The notes: generated from the letters alone by a model not told the origin. 64,000 bases of DNA from Pseudomonas abieticivorans (GCF_023509015.1 NZ_CP094975.1:4705501-4769500); one strand, 5' to 3'. Positions 35,381-46,230 are shown, counted from the stretch's first letter. Numbers and translations: made by a program.

Positions 35381-35756
35381 AAGACCCCTCCCTCCAGACC
35401 ACGAACCCGTGGCCACTGCAAAGCATTGCGGCAGACTTTGATCCAGTAAAAGTCAAAAACATGACTTTTTTGCGCTCGTTCCGTCCATGGTGGCAAATTT
35501 TTGTCGAGTTGTGTATAGGCGGTGATGGCAAATGCACATATTTAGATGAAAAGGACGGTTGGCCAGCGCAAAAATGCCAGCCTGCAGCATGGTTTTACCT
35601 CCGATGAACGGCATATCCCAAGTAAAGCTCATGAAACAACTGGAAGCGAATGCGCTGACAAAAAATAATATTTTTACGAGTGCGGACTTTCGGCTGGCTT
35701 TTTCGGAGAGTGAGCGGTCTATAGGGGTTTGGTCACTAACTACCTGGGGTAAACAC
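35381..35756. other. Divergent promoter region between pslA and the lipid kinase gene
   Basis: These 376 bases are AT-richer than the genes. They hold a FleQ-box-like palindrome near pslA (35452-35465) inside a longer hairpin (35448-35469). The right half has AT-rich stretches (around 35655-35680) suited to a promoter for the downstream kinase. I see no convincing gene. Confidence 0.5.
35452..35465. promoter_or_regulatory. FleQ-box-like palindrome upstream of pslA
   Basis: GTCAAAAACATGAC has the GTCA-N6-TGAC arms of the FleQ box (GTCAATAAATTGAC), matching 11 of 14 positions. The centre is about 78 bases upstream of the pslA start. FleQ represses psl in P. aeruginosa in response to c-di-GMP, so the location is meaningful. 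The arms extend to AAAAGTCA/TGACTTTT, so an RNA hairpin is an alternative reading. Confidence 0.5.
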
Positions 35757-36656
35757 ATGGGCGAGCGCAAGGCACTTTTGATTTTGCACGGCAAGCAGGC
35801 GCTCAACGACACCGTGCGGGAAGCCGTGAAGGCGCAACGCGAGGCGGGCTGGGATTTGGCGGTGCGCCTGACCTGGGAAGCCGGCGATGCGCAGCGCCTG
35901 GTCATCGAGGCGTTGGCAGCCGGTTACCAGACCATCATTGCCGGTGGGGGTGATGGCACCTTGCGCGATATCGCCGAGGCATTGGCACAGGCACAAAGCA
36001 GTGCCAGCCTGGTCCTGATGCCGCTGGGCACGGCCAATGATTTTGCCCGGGCCGCCGGCGTACCCCTGGAGCCTCTGGCCGCGCTCGGGTTGCTGGAGGT
36101 GGCACCGCGGGCCATCGACCTGGGCGAGGTGGGCGGGCAGTTGTTCCTGAACATGGCCACGGGGGGCTTTGGCAGCCAGGTCACGGCCAGCACCTCCGAA
36201 GACTTGAAGAAGGTGTTGGGTGGCGCGGCCTACCTGTTTACCGGGCTGTCACGCTTCAGCGAGCTGGAGCCAGCCTTTGTCAGCCTGCACGGGCCGGACT
36301 TCCAGTGGGAAGGGCAGTTGCTGGCGCTGGGCATTGGCAACGGTCGCCAGGCCGGCGGCGGGCATGTGCTGTGCCCGCAGGCGTTTGCCGATGATGGCTT
36401 GCTGGACTTGAGTATCCTGCCGGCGCCAACCGAAGTGGTGAGTACCTTGAAAGACCTGCTGGCCGGGGGGCTGGGCCTGGACAATATGTTCGTGCGCGCG
36501 CGCCTGCCGTGGGTCGAGATCAAGAGCGCCGAAGGCCTGGACATCAACCTGGACGGGGAGCCGTTGACCGGCGCCGACTTGCGCTTCAGCGCCCGGCCTG
36601 GGGCGCTGAACGTGCATTTGCCGGCCCACTCGCCGTTGCTCAGTCATCAAGGCTGA
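35757..36656 (+). CDS. yegS: YegS-like lipid kinase (DAGK catalytic domain)
   Basis: The 299-residue cytosolic or membrane-associated kinase has the diacylglycerol/sphingosine kinase signature IIAGGGDGTLRDIAEAL with the glycine-rich GGGDGT loop, LMPLGTANDFARAAGVPLEP, and later GIGNGRQAGGGHVLCPQA and DGLLDLSIL. The length equals E. coli YegS (299). The start at 35757 (MGERKALLILHGK) has GGGGT upstream. Its natural lipid substrate is uncertain; E. coli YegS phosphorylates phosphatidylglycerol in vitro. It is convergent with the adjacent response regulator, overlapping it by 17 bases at the 3' ends. Confidence 0.92.
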   Translation: MGERKALLILHGKQALNDTVREAVKAQREAGWDLAVRLTWEAGDAQRLVIEALAAGYQTIIAGGGDGTLRDIAEALAQAQSSASLVLMPLGTANDFARAAGVPLEPLAALGLLEVAPRAIDLGEVGGQLFLNMATGGFGSQVTASTSEDLKKVLGGAAYLFTGLSRFSELEPAFVSLHGPDFQWEGQLLALGIGNGRQAGGGHVLCPQAFADDGLLDLSILPAPTEVVSTLKDLLAGGLGLDNMFVRARLPWVEIKSAEGLDINLDGEPLTGADLRFSARPGALNVHLPAHSPLLSHQG

Positions 36657-37299
36657 TGATGCGCTCGCGCACGGCGAACAGGACCAGCCCCGCCACGTCA
36701 AAGATCTGCAAGCGTTTCATGATCTGCGAGCGGTGGGTTTCCACGGTCTTGATGCTCAGCCCCAATCCGTTGGCGATCTCGCGGGTGGATTTGCCGCGCA
36801 CGATCAACCGCAGGATTTCCAGCTGCCGTGCGGTGAGGTTGTGATTGTCGACGGCATCGGCCTTGCTGCCTTGCGCGCGAACCAGCGCCTGGTTGATCAC
36901 CGTGTGGGCGATCGCCGGGCTCAGGTAGCGTTCGTTGCTGCGCAGTGCGTCCAGCGCCTGCTCCAACTCGATCGCCGTGGTGTCCTTGAGCAGGTAGCCG
37001 TGCGCGCCCATTTCCAGCGCTTGCATGATCAGCGCAGGGTCGGTGTGCATCGACAGGATCAACACCTTGCTGCGTGGGCGAATCTGCTGCAGGTGGCCCA
37101 AGGCTTCGAGGCCGCCGGTGTCTTTCATGGAGATGTCCAGCAGGATGATATCGGGGTCCAGCCGTTGAACCATGGTTAACAGCTGCGAGCCATCACTGGC
37201 TTCGCCGATCACCGCGTACCCGGGGATGTCCGATACCAGGGCGCGCACGCCCGCTCTGATCAGTGAATGATCATCTACAAGAAGTAAGTTGCAGATCAT
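36640..37299 (-). CDS. NarL/FixJ-type response regulator
   Basis: The 219-residue protein has a receiver domain (NLLLVDDHSLIRAGVRAL; phospho-acceptor Asp55 in PDIILLDISMKD; Lys in GYLLKDTT) and a C-terminal LuxR HTH (NLTARQLEILRLIVRGKSTREIANGLGLSIKTVETHR). Its ATG... stop relationship with the kinase is reversed from usual: the kinase lies upstream on the minus strand and ends at 37296, overlapping this start by 4 bases. The target genes are unknown. Confidence 0.93.
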   Translation of the reverse strand: MICNLLLVDDHSLIRAGVRALVSDIPGYAVIGEASDGSQLLTMVQRLDPDIILLDISMKDTGGLEALGHLQQIRPRSKVLILSMHTDPALIMQALEMGAHGYLLKDTTAIELEQALDALRSNERYLSPAIAHTVINQALVRAQGSKADAVDNHNLTARQLEILRLIVRGKSTREIANGLGLSIKTVETHRSQIMKRLQIFDVAGLVLFAVRERIISLDD

Positions 37300-38186
37300 A
37301 GGCCTTTGCTAAGTTTGGCCCTTTCCAGGGCGCGTGGTGCCCATGGAAAGAGTGCTTCAATTTGAGTGCCGTGGCCAGGCTGGCTGCTGATGCTCAAGTG
37401 CCCGCCCAGCAAAGCCGCGCGCTCATGCATGCCACTGGTACCGCGCTGGCCGGCGTGTGCCGGGTTGGCGGCAACGGTGAACCCTGCGCCATCATCGGAA
37501 ATATACAGCGACAGGCCTTCCTGCAGGCGTTGCACGCGGACCAGCAGGTTCTGTGCCTGGGCGTGGCGCAGCACGTTGGTCACCGCCTCCTGGACGATGC
37601 GAAAGGCCGCCACGGCCATTTCCTCGGGCAGCCCGGTCAGCCGCTGATGGCATTCCAGGCTCCAGTGCAGCGGGGTATTTTCCAGGGTGCGCAGCAGGTG
37701 CGCGCGCAGGCTCGCCTCCAGCCCCAGGCTGCTCAGTTGGCGGGGGTTGAGGATGGCCGAGACATCGCGCACCTTGGCCAGGGTTTCGTCGAGTGTTTCG
37801 TTCAAGGTGCCGAAGTGCCCCTGCAGCTCTTCGGGCTGACGGCGCTGCAGCCAGTCGGCCTGCATTTTCGCGGCGGTCAGCAACTGGCCGATGTCGTCGT
37901 GCAGTTCGCGGCTCAGGCGGTGACGTTCGTTTTCCTGCACCTCGAGCAAGCGGTCGGCCAGCTCCTGAGGCTGGAAGCTGATGGCTTGGCGCCAATGCCG
38001 GTGCTGGTGCCAGACGCCGTACATGGCCGCCACGTTAAGCAGCAACAGCGGCAATGGCAGCGCGACAGCACTGAAATAAACGGCCAGGTTGCCCAGCAGT
38101 GAAACAATGCACAGCGCCAGGCTTAGCCAACTGATGTGTTGTGTGCCCAGTGGCCAAACCTTGTGTTTCTTGAAACTGGCAGACAT
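37296..38186 (-). CDS. HisKA_3-type sensor histidine kinase
   Basis: About 296 residues. Two transmembrane helices near 20-38 and 41-57 leave almost no periplasmic part, so the signal is probably intramembrane or cytosolic. The dimerisation box ENERHRLSRELHDDIGQLLTAAKMQ has phospho-acceptor His96. The ATPase domain carries FRIVQEAVTNVLRHA and SDDGAGF, GTSGMHERAALLGG. ATG 38186 fits the domain start but lacks a clear ribosome binding site; in-frame starts at 38279 and 38321 are possible. It is co-transcribed with the NarL-type regulator. Confidence 0.88.
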   Translation of the reverse strand: MSASFKKHKVWPLGTQHISWLSLALCIVSLLGNLAVYFSAVALPLPLLLLNVAAMYGVWHQHRHWRQAISFQPQELADRLLEVQENERHRLSRELHDDIGQLLTAAKMQADWLQRRQPEELQGHFGTLNETLDETLAKVRDVSAILNPRQLSSLGLEASLRAHLLRTLENTPLHWSLECHQRLTGLPEEMAVAAFRIVQEAVTNVLRHAQAQNLLVRVQRLQEGLSLYISDDGAGFTVAANPAHAGQRGTSGMHERAALLGGHLSISSQPGHGTQIEALFPWAPRALERAKLSKGL

Positions 38187-38746
38187 AGAGAATGGAGCCA
38201 ATGGATGTTCGCTGGAGTGACCGGTAAAGGTGTATGTAAAAAAATGTACAAGCGCTGGGCGCGATGTAATCCACCGCATCATCGATAAATATCCAGCTCG
38301 TTTAAAACTCAACTTTGGCAATTCCCACGCCCACGAATAAAGGCAAGTACTGCGCCGTCAATGACACGTACCAGGTGGGGTGGCGTCCAGCCAATGTTAG
38401 GTTTGGTCAGCATAGGGTAACACTTTGCAGGCGAGGGGTCGCCTGTAAACGCAGGGCCGTTTGTGGGCGTATGTTGCGCCATGGAACGTTTGTTCCATTT
38501 ACCGATGATTGCTTATGGCCATCATTGAATGCTTCGGCCAAGCGTTGCTCATTGAGCGTTGCAAGTGCACAGGAATGGGGCATTTGTGTCGATTCGGCAA
38601 CTTTATGTAAAGCCAAAGTTACAGTAACGGAACAGCACTTGTACCTAAGGGAATTACTGATAACGCTTAAGCGAAATGCTGAGTAATGGGAGCGCGGGCG
38701 TGAAACTTTTTTTAGAGTTGCACGGCGAGATTGACGACCCGGCAGC
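38187..38746. other. 560-bp region without a convincing gene
   Basis: This region lies between the histidine kinase start and the 3' end of the HPt-like gene. Two overlapping open frames of about 120 and 150 codons on opposite strands have no recognisable features and poor codon character. AT-rich patches near 38215-38260 probably include the kinase promoter. I see no terminator or tRNA; a small RNA cannot be excluded. Confidence 0.4.
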
Positions 38747-39214
38747 TCAAATGGCTTGATTGTAGCCGTCCTGCGAAGCTCTCGAACCGAGCACTCGCAG
38801 GCGTTGCGCGCCTTCGGTTTCGATGCAGGCGGCCAAGGCCTGCACCAAGGTGTTTTGCTCATCGTCATCCAGGCACAACTGGCCGGTGCACGGGTCGATC
38901 AGTTCAACTTGCCAGGCCAGCAGGGTCAGGCACTGATGCAGCGCACCCAGGGTTTCGCCTTGCAACCGATTGCGCGGTTGCGCCAGGCGTAGCAAGTGTT
39001 CGACCTGGTGGCAGAAGGCAGCGATCTCGGGCTGCGACCGGCACTGCGCTTGGGCCGAGAGCGTGCCCAGCGTGTTGAGCAGGCAATCAGCCGCGTCCTG
39101 ATCGTTGCAGATCAGTTCCAGGTGGCTGAGGCACTCCTGCAACTTGCACAGCAAGGTCTGCGCCTGGTCGAGGAAGTCGGGCAGTGCGCCTGGCCATTGG
39201 TTGGAATTCATCAT
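38747..39214 (-). CDS. HPt-like protein without the phospho-acceptor histidine, next to cheV
   Basis: The 155-residue helical protein resembles the four-helix HPt fold (FLDQAQTLLCKLQECLSHLELI ... EIAAFCHQVEHLLRLAQ). The segment that aligns with the phosphorylated HTLKGSA motif reads GTLSAQA, with Gly50 where the His should be, so it cannot take part in a standard phosphorelay. It is Cys-rich for its size. ATG 39214 (or the adjacent 39211) has GGGGT upstream. It is divergent from cheV. A role as a docking or inhibitory partner in chemotaxis is inference from position only. Confidence 0.7.
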   Translation of the reverse strand: MMNSNQWPGALPDFLDQAQTLLCKLQECLSHLELICNDQDAADCLLNTLGTLSAQAQCRSQPEIAAFCHQVEHLLRLAQPRNRLQGETLGALHQCLTLLAWQVELIDPCTGQLCLDDDEQNTLVQALAACIETEGAQRLRVLGSRASQDGYNQAI

Positions 39215-39581
39215 TTCATTACCCCACAACTCCGTGCGGACTCCGTGTACTCACGCGTTTCGGGTGAGCGTCCGTTCAGTTCGATCAACAAGCATGGCCG
39301 AGAGATGCGGGCAGGTATCTGCCGTGGCACATTAAAGCGCGATAGCCAGCTTGGCGGCCCCAACCATGCCCGTCTACACGGGTAACGAAATGGGTAGTTA
39401 GCCAATCTGAATGCGCCAGATTCCATTCATGCAATGAGAATGGCGTCACATTAATGGCTATTGGATATCGCGAAAATCAGGTTAATCCCGATTGCCTCTA
39501 GGGGATTCCCTGATAAAGGGGGAGTGTTTTGGTTGATTTTGTATCTGGAAGTAACGGCTACATCACGCTTTCAGTTAACCA

Positions 39582-39600
39582 TGATGTTATTGTGACATCA
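39582..39600. repeat. Inverted repeat upstream of cheV
   Basis: TGATGT and ACATCA are separated by 7 bases. It lies about 28 bases upstream of the predicted -35 of the cheV promoter, a possible activator or repressor site. No regulator is recognised. Confidence 0.35.
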
Positions 39601-39627
39601 ATGCCATCTGTCGGTAATTTGTCGCAG

Positions 39628-39654
39628 TCAAGATCCGCCGGCAGCGGCCGATAT
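39628..39654 (+). promoter_or_regulatory. Sigma-28 (FliA) promoter of cheV
   Basis: TCAAGATC, 11 bases, then GCCGATAT closely matches the FliA consensus TAAAGTTT-N11-GCCGATAA. The predicted start lies about 45 bases before the cheV ATG. Chemotaxis genes in pseudomonads are commonly FliA-dependent. Confidence 0.65.
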
Positions 39655-39706
39655 GGGTAACAAGTCCCTCACATGTCCCTCACACGATCAGGCCCTGGAG
39701 CTTTTA

Positions 39707-40636
39707 ATGGCTGGCATTCTCGACACGGTAGACCAACGAACGCAACTTGTGGGTGAGAACCGCCTTGAAATCCTGATGTTCCGCCTGGCCGGGCGGCAGT
39801 TGTTTGCCATCAACGTGTTCAAGGTGCAGGAAGTGTTGCAGCTGCCCAAGCTGACCCTGATGCCGCAACGCCACGCCTACGTGTGTGGTGTGGTCAATTT
39901 ACGCGGGCAGACCTTGCCGGTGATCGACCTGTCCCAGGCCATTGGCATGCGGCCCCTGCAACCAGGGCCCAATAGCACCATCATTGTCACCGAATACAAC
40001 CGTTCGGTGCAGGCGTTCCTGGTGGGTGGCGTGGACCGCATCGTCAACATGAACTGGGAGGCGATCCTGCCGCCGCCGGCCAGCGCCGGTCGCCAGCACT
40101 ACCTGACGGCCATCAGCAAGGTCGACGACCAGTTGGTCGAAATCATCGACGTGGAGAAGGTGCTGGCCGAGATCGTGCCCTACAGCGCCAAGGTTTCCCG
40201 CGACAAGTTGGAAGACCCGGTGCTGGCACGGGCACGCGGCCGGGAGGTGCTGCTGGTGGACGACTCCACGGTGGCGCTCAGCCAATTGCGCGACACCCTG
40301 TCCCAGTTGGGCGTGAAGATGCACGTGGCCAGCGACGGCCTGAAGGCGCTGAACATGCTCAAGGCCTGGGCCGATGCCGGTGAGGTGCTGACCGAGAAGT
40401 TGCTGATGGTGTTCACCGACGCCGAGATGCCGGAGATGGACGGTTACCGGCTGACCACCGAGATTCGCAACGACCTGCGCCTGCGTGGCCTCTACGTGGT
40501 GCTGCATACCTCGCTGTCGGGTAGCTTCAACGAGTCGATGGTCAAGAAGGTGGGGTGCGATAACTTCCTGTCCAAGTTCCAGCCCGACAAGCTGGTGGAC
40601 GTTGTGCGCGAGCGGTTGATGCAGGGCCTCAGCTGA
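39707..40636 (+). CDS. cheV: Chemotaxis coupling protein CheV (CheW + receiver)
   Basis: The 309-residue cytosolic protein has a CheW domain (about 20-160: EILMFRLAGRQLFAINVFKVQEVL, GVVNLRGQTLPVIDLS) and a C-terminal receiver (about 178-305) with VLLVDDSTVALSQLRDTL and phospho-acceptor Asp238 in LMVFTDAEMPEMDGY. It couples receptors to CheA and acts as a phosphate sink or adaptation element. ATG 39707 is chosen because GGAG lies 8 bases upstream. Its promoter appears to be FliA-dependent. Confidence 0.93.
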   Translation: MAGILDTVDQRTQLVGENRLEILMFRLAGRQLFAINVFKVQEVLQLPKLTLMPQRHAYVCGVVNLRGQTLPVIDLSQAIGMRPLQPGPNSTIIVTEYNRSVQAFLVGGVDRIVNMNWEAILPPPASAGRQHYLTAISKVDDQLVEIIDVEKVLAEIVPYSAKVSRDKLEDPVLARARGREVLLVDDSTVALSQLRDTLSQLGVKMHVASDGLKALNMLKAWADAGEVLTEKLLMVFTDAEMPEMDGYRLTTEIRNDLRLRGLYVVLHTSLSGSFNESMVKKVGCDNFLSKFQPDKLVDVVRERLMQGLS

Positions 40637-40701
40637 ATTGGGCCGTGGCCCGCGGTGCAGGCTTTGTATAAGCTGGCAGCTTTCTACCAAGGGAGCTGGC
40701 C

Positions 40702-41508
40702 ATGCTGCGTCTCAGTGCGCTTTACCGATACCCGATCAAGTCGGCGATCGCCGAACCGTTGCAAGCGTCGGCACTCGATGTGCTGGGGTTGGCAGGCGAT
40801 CGTCGCTGGATGTTGGTAGAGGAGAGCAGTGGGCGCTTCCTGACCCAGCGTGCCTTGCCGCACATGAGCCAGCTATCGGCGGCCTGCCGCGGCGAGCAGG
40901 GGCTGGTGCTGAACGGCCCTGGCTTGCCCGAGTTGAACGTCGCGGTGCCCGGCCCGGATGCCCCGTTGCGTGGCGTCACGGTGTGGCGTGACACCCTGCG
41001 GGTGCCCGACGCCGGCGATGCAGCCGCAGCCTGGGTGACTGAATTCATTGGCAAGCCCACGCGCCTGGTACAGGTGCCGACCGAGCGTGCGCGCAGCACC
41101 CAATCAGGCTATGGCCTGGACACCGATAAAGTCGGCTTTGCCGATGGTTTTCCGATTCTATTGATTGGCCAGGCCTCGCTGGACGACTTGTCCGCGCGCG
41201 TGGGGTGGCCCTTGGAAATGCTGCGCTTTCGGCCCAACCTGGTAGTGGAAGGCAGCGAAGCCTTTGCCGAGGATGGCTGGAAGCGCATCCGCATCGGCGA
41301 GGTGGAGTTTCGCGTGGTCAAGCCGTGTTCGCGTTGCATCCTGACCACCATCGACCCGCAAACCGGCGTGCGCAGTGAAGACCGCGAGCCGCTGACCACG
41401 CTCAAGACCTATCGCGAACAAGGCGGTGAAATCATGTTCGGGCAAAACCTGGTGAATGATGGGGTTGGGCAGGTAGCGGTAGGGATGCCCGTCACGATCC
41501 TCGAATAG
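40702..41508 (+). CDS. MOSC-domain protein (YcbX-like)
   Basis: The 268-residue protein has the N-terminal MOSC_N beta-barrel (LSALYRYPIKSAIAEPL, GDRRWMLVEESSGRFLTQR) and the C-terminal MOSC domain with the conserved cysteine in VVKPCSRCILTTIDPQTG. Such proteins bind molybdenum cofactor and reduce N-hydroxylated compounds (YcbX, YiiM, mARC). It lacks the ferredoxin domain that E. coli YcbX has at its C-terminus, so an external electron donor is needed. GGGAG precedes the ATG. The moaB-moeA pair in this window would supply part of its cofactor pathway. Confidence 0.9.
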   Translation: MLRLSALYRYPIKSAIAEPLQASALDVLGLAGDRRWMLVEESSGRFLTQRALPHMSQLSAACRGEQGLVLNGPGLPELNVAVPGPDAPLRGVTVWRDTLRVPDAGDAAAAWVTEFIGKPTRLVQVPTERARSTQSGYGLDTDKVGFADGFPILLIGQASLDDLSARVGWPLEMLRFRPNLVVEGSEAFAEDGWKRIRIGEVEFRVVKPCSRCILTTIDPQTGVRSEDREPLTTLKTYREQGGEIMFGQNLVNDGVGQVAVGMPVTILE

Positions 41509-41511
41509 CGC

Positions 41512-41532
41512 GTGGGGAGCATGGCCCCCCAC
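41512..41532. terminator. Hairpin between convergent MOSC and slt genes
   Basis: GTGGGG and CCCCAC flank a 9-base loop directly after the MOSC stop codon. There is no U-run, so termination strength is doubtful. Confidence 0.35.
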
Positions 41533-41549
41533 ACACAAAAGCGTCCTGA

Positions 41550-43478
41550 TTACTGATCGTCGAAGAAACGCTCGTGCCAATCGACGATCGGCTGCGGCGT
41601 GTTGAGCTTTTGCCCGTAGATCACCGCATACGACAGCACGTTCTGCACGTACTGGCGGGTTTCATCGAATGGGATCGATTCTACCCACACGTCGAAACTC
41701 AAGTGGTTGGCGCCCCTCAGCCATTGCCGAACGCGGCCTGGGCCGGCGTTGTAAGCGGCGGTGGCAAGCACGCGATTGCCATTGAACTGGCTTTGCACCT
41801 GGCTCAGGTAGGCGGCGCCCAGCTGGATGTTTTTGTCCGGGTCGATGGCCTGCTGTGGCGATGCCAGCGGGATGCTGAATTTGCGTGCGGTTTCCTTGGC
41901 AGTGCCCGGCATCAGTTGCATCAGGCCCATGGCGCCGGCGCCGGAGCGGGCGTCGTCCATGAAAGCACTTTCCTGGCGGGTGATGGCGAACACCCAGCTC
42001 GAATGCACGCCACGGTTGGCAGCCTCGCGCACCAGCGCGTCGCGGTGGGCCATCGGGAAACGGATGTCCAGGTCGTCCCAGTACTGCGCCTGGCTGATGG
42101 TGCGGATTGCCGGGAAGTACCACTGCAGGTCGTAGGCAAGCTTGGCCTGGGCGACCATTTCATCGCGGCTGAACAGGCGGCTCACGTGGTACCACTCGCG
42201 GCGGCCATCGACGATCTGCCCGCGGGCATGCAGCTCCAGGGCGCGGCGGATGCCCGGGGTGTTGCGCACCTTATTGATCAGCGCCTGGGTGAGCACAAGA
42301 GGCTTGTTGGTGAGCTGGTACGGCGCCTGCGTGCGGTCGGCGGCCAGGAAACCATAGAAGTCACGCTCGCGTGCCACGTTGCGGTACAGCTGGGGCACCA
42401 GCGGGTTTTGCGGCTGGGCCAATTCCAGGCTGCGGGCCTGCCAGTATTTCCAGCGGTTGGTGGTGGCCAGGTCCGCTGGCAAGCGTTGGCTCAGCTCGTA
42501 GGCCTCTTCCCAGCGTGCCAGGCGCAACAACAGGCGCAGGCGCCACTCGGTCACGGTGTTGTCGCGCAGCTGCGGGTCGTAGCGGGTCATCAGGTCCAGG
42601 GCGCGAGGGTCATAGTTACGCGCCAGGGTCAGGCCGATCTCGCGAGCGATGGCCACCTTTTCTTCACTGGAAAAGTGCATGCTGCTGGCATAGCCGTCGA
42701 GCATCTGCATCGCCTTGTCCGGGTCTTGCTTGGCCAGGCGGCGCAAGCCCAGGCTAACCACGTCGGACATGGCTTCATCGGCCGGCAGAAAGCGCGAGGG
42801 GTCGCTCAGCAGGTCGGGCTTCTGCCCGACGTCCACCAGCAGGCGGCCTTCAGGCGCCAGGGTGGTGAGGGTCTTGACCAGGGCGTTGGCCAGTGGATAG
42901 TTGCGGGCCTGCACCGCCAGCTTGGTGCGCTGCCAGCGTTTTTGCTCGGTTAACTGGCCCTGGGAGGCCCACAGGTCGAACAGGGCGTCGCACGCCGCCG
43001 GCTGGGTCTTGCCGGTGAGCCAGAGTTTTTCGGTGTTGGCGTAGCCTTCGGCGCGCAAGTCATGGCTGAGTTGATACTGGCCGTTCAGGCAGTCCAGTTC
43101 AGTGAAATTGAGCTTGGGGTCGTAGTACTTGACGAAGGTGGCCCAGTCGCCGCGGTCGGCCAGCCAGCGCAACCAGCGCAATTTCATCCAGTTGGCCTGG
43201 GGCAGGTCACCGTGCTGGGCGAGGAATTTCTCGATCTCGTCGTTGCTGGCGGTTTTCAGCCGGGCGGTGAGTTCGTCGTAGGCCAGGTACGGCTCCAGCG
43301 GGTAATCGGCGAGGGCCGGGGCGTAGCGAAAGTAGGGGCCCGAGTCGCCCTTGGCCAACGCACGCTTGGCTTCGTCGTAATACTGACGCTGGGTGGTGAG
43401 GTCGGTGGCCTGAACGGACCCGACGGTCGACGCGCAGAGAAGCAGGCAGGATACAAGGCTGAACAGGCGACTGCGCAT
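41550..43478 (-). CDS. slt: Soluble lytic murein transglycosylase
   Basis: The 642-residue periplasmic enzyme cleaves peptidoglycan glycan strands to 1,6-anhydro products. A signal peptide (residues 1-24, ending VGSVQA) precedes a large superhelical U-domain (about 30-450) and the C-terminal SLT domain. There WVFAITRQESAFMDDARSGAGAMGLMQLMPGTAKETARKF holds the catalytic Glu (near residue 504). The length is equal to E. coli Slt70. It is divergent from uup. Confidence 0.94.
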   Translation of the reverse strand: MRSRLFSLVSCLLLCASTVGSVQATDLTTQRQYYDEAKRALAKGDSGPYFRYAPALADYPLEPYLAYDELTARLKTASNDEIEKFLAQHGDLPQANWMKLRWLRWLADRGDWATFVKYYDPKLNFTELDCLNGQYQLSHDLRAEGYANTEKLWLTGKTQPAACDALFDLWASQGQLTEQKRWQRTKLAVQARNYPLANALVKTLTTLAPEGRLLVDVGQKPDLLSDPSRFLPADEAMSDVVSLGLRRLAKQDPDKAMQMLDGYASSMHFSSEEKVAIAREIGLTLARNYDPRALDLMTRYDPQLRDNTVTEWRLRLLLRLARWEEAYELSQRLPADLATTNRWKYWQARSLELAQPQNPLVPQLYRNVARERDFYGFLAADRTQAPYQLTNKPLVLTQALINKVRNTPGIRRALELHARGQIVDGRREWYHVSRLFSRDEMVAQAKLAYDLQWYFPAIRTISQAQYWDDLDIRFPMAHRDALVREAANRGVHSSWVFAITRQESAFMDDARSGAGAMGLMQLMPGTAKETARKFSIPLASPQQAIDPDKNIQLGAAYLSQVQSQFNGNRVLATAAYNAGPGRVRQWLRGANHLSFDVWVESIPFDETRQYVQNVLSYAVIYGQKLNTPQPIVDWHERFFDDQ

Positions 43479-43679
43479 GAGACTTCCGGGCAGATGAAAC
43501 GTGACGAGTGCGGTAAGGCCCGCACTGATGATGACCCTAGCTTAGCCGGTTGGGGGTGTGCGATGAAAGCATTGTGCTTGTATCTGCGTGTGAACGAGGC
43601 TGAATCACCCGGCCAGCGGCATTTACTGTGATTGGCGCGAGAGTCAGGTAGAATGCGCGCCCGGTTTTTGGAGAAATAC

Positions 43680-45590
<1,911 letters not shown>

Positions 45591-45613
45591 GATCGGTTGC
45601 GAGCGTCAAGCTG

Positions 45614-45653
45614 AAAGCTGCAAGTTGGGCGTGTGCGCCCACTTGCAGCTTTT
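45614..45653 (+). terminator. Rho-independent terminator after uup
   Basis: A long stem (AAAGCTGCAAGT...ACTTGCAGCTTT with an inner GGGCG/CGCCC) with a 4-base loop is followed by a T-run at 45650-45654. The A-rich left side also lets it serve the convergent universal stress gene. Confidence 0.85.
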
Positions 45654-45674
45654 TAGCTTGTGGCGTGCAGCTTT

Positions 45675-46118
45675 TTAGTTTTCGACCTTTTTCAGGCGCA
45701 CGGCCAGCACGTCACATGGCGCGCCATGCAGCACGTCGTTGGAGGTGGAGCCCAGCAGCAGGGCCAGGCCGTGGCGGGCATGGCTGCCGACCACTACCAG
45801 ATCGCAACCCTGATCCTTGGCCAGGCCATGGATTTCCTGCTTGGGCTGGCCGTAGGTCAGGTGGCAGTTGTCTTTGCTCAGCTCAGGGTATTTGGCGATC
45901 AGGCGCTCAAGGCGTTCCTTGGCTTGGTCCAGTTGTTGTTGCTGCAGTTGCGAGAGGTCCATCGGCACGTCGCCGCCAAACGCCATGGCGATGGGTTCGA
46001 CGATGTGGATCAGGGACAGCTTGGCTTCATTACTGACTGACAGTTCGCGAGCACGGTGGATCACCGGGTCGCATTCTTCTGTTAGGTCCACGGCGACCAG
46101 AATATGGTGGTAGGGCAT
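45675..46118 (-). CDS. Universal stress protein (UspA family)
   Basis: The 147-residue single-domain protein starts MPYHHILVAVDLTEECDPVI and has the nucleotide-binding C-terminal motif DLVVVGSHARHGLALLLGSTSNDVLHGAPCDVLAVR (G-2x-G-9x-G(S/T) pattern), so it likely binds ATP. AGGAGAG lies upstream. It is convergent with uup. Induction by stationary phase or stress is known for the family; no site is visible here. Confidence 0.92.
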   Translation of the reverse strand: MPYHHILVAVDLTEECDPVIHRARELSVSNEAKLSLIHIVEPIAMAFGGDVPMDLSQLQQQQLDQAKERLERLIAKYPELSKDNCHLTYGQPKQEIHGLAKDQGCDLVVVGSHARHGLALLLGSTSNDVLHGAPCDVLAVRLKKVEN

Positions 46119-46230
46119 GAGAAGCTCTCCTGAACGGTTGCAATAGCCTAAGTATGGCCGGTTTCAAGCGGGTTGGTTCAAACGCTTGTTAACCCACTCT
46201 TTTAAAAAGCTTTGTAGGGCGCACAGTGAT

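Larger units (their letters stand above)
39215..39706. other. Divergent region between the HPt-like gene and cheV
   Basis: These 492 bases contain the FliA-type promoter of cheV (39628-39654) and an inverted repeat TGATGT-N7-ACATCA at 39582-39600. The left part, near 39220-39420, shows no gene. The promoter for the HPt-like gene must lie here too but is not evident. Confidence 0.4.

Noticed and set aside
38315..38868. Two overlapping frames of about 123 and 153 codons on opposite strands
   Set aside because: No ribosome binding site of quality, no family resemblance, and one runs into the HPt-like gene.
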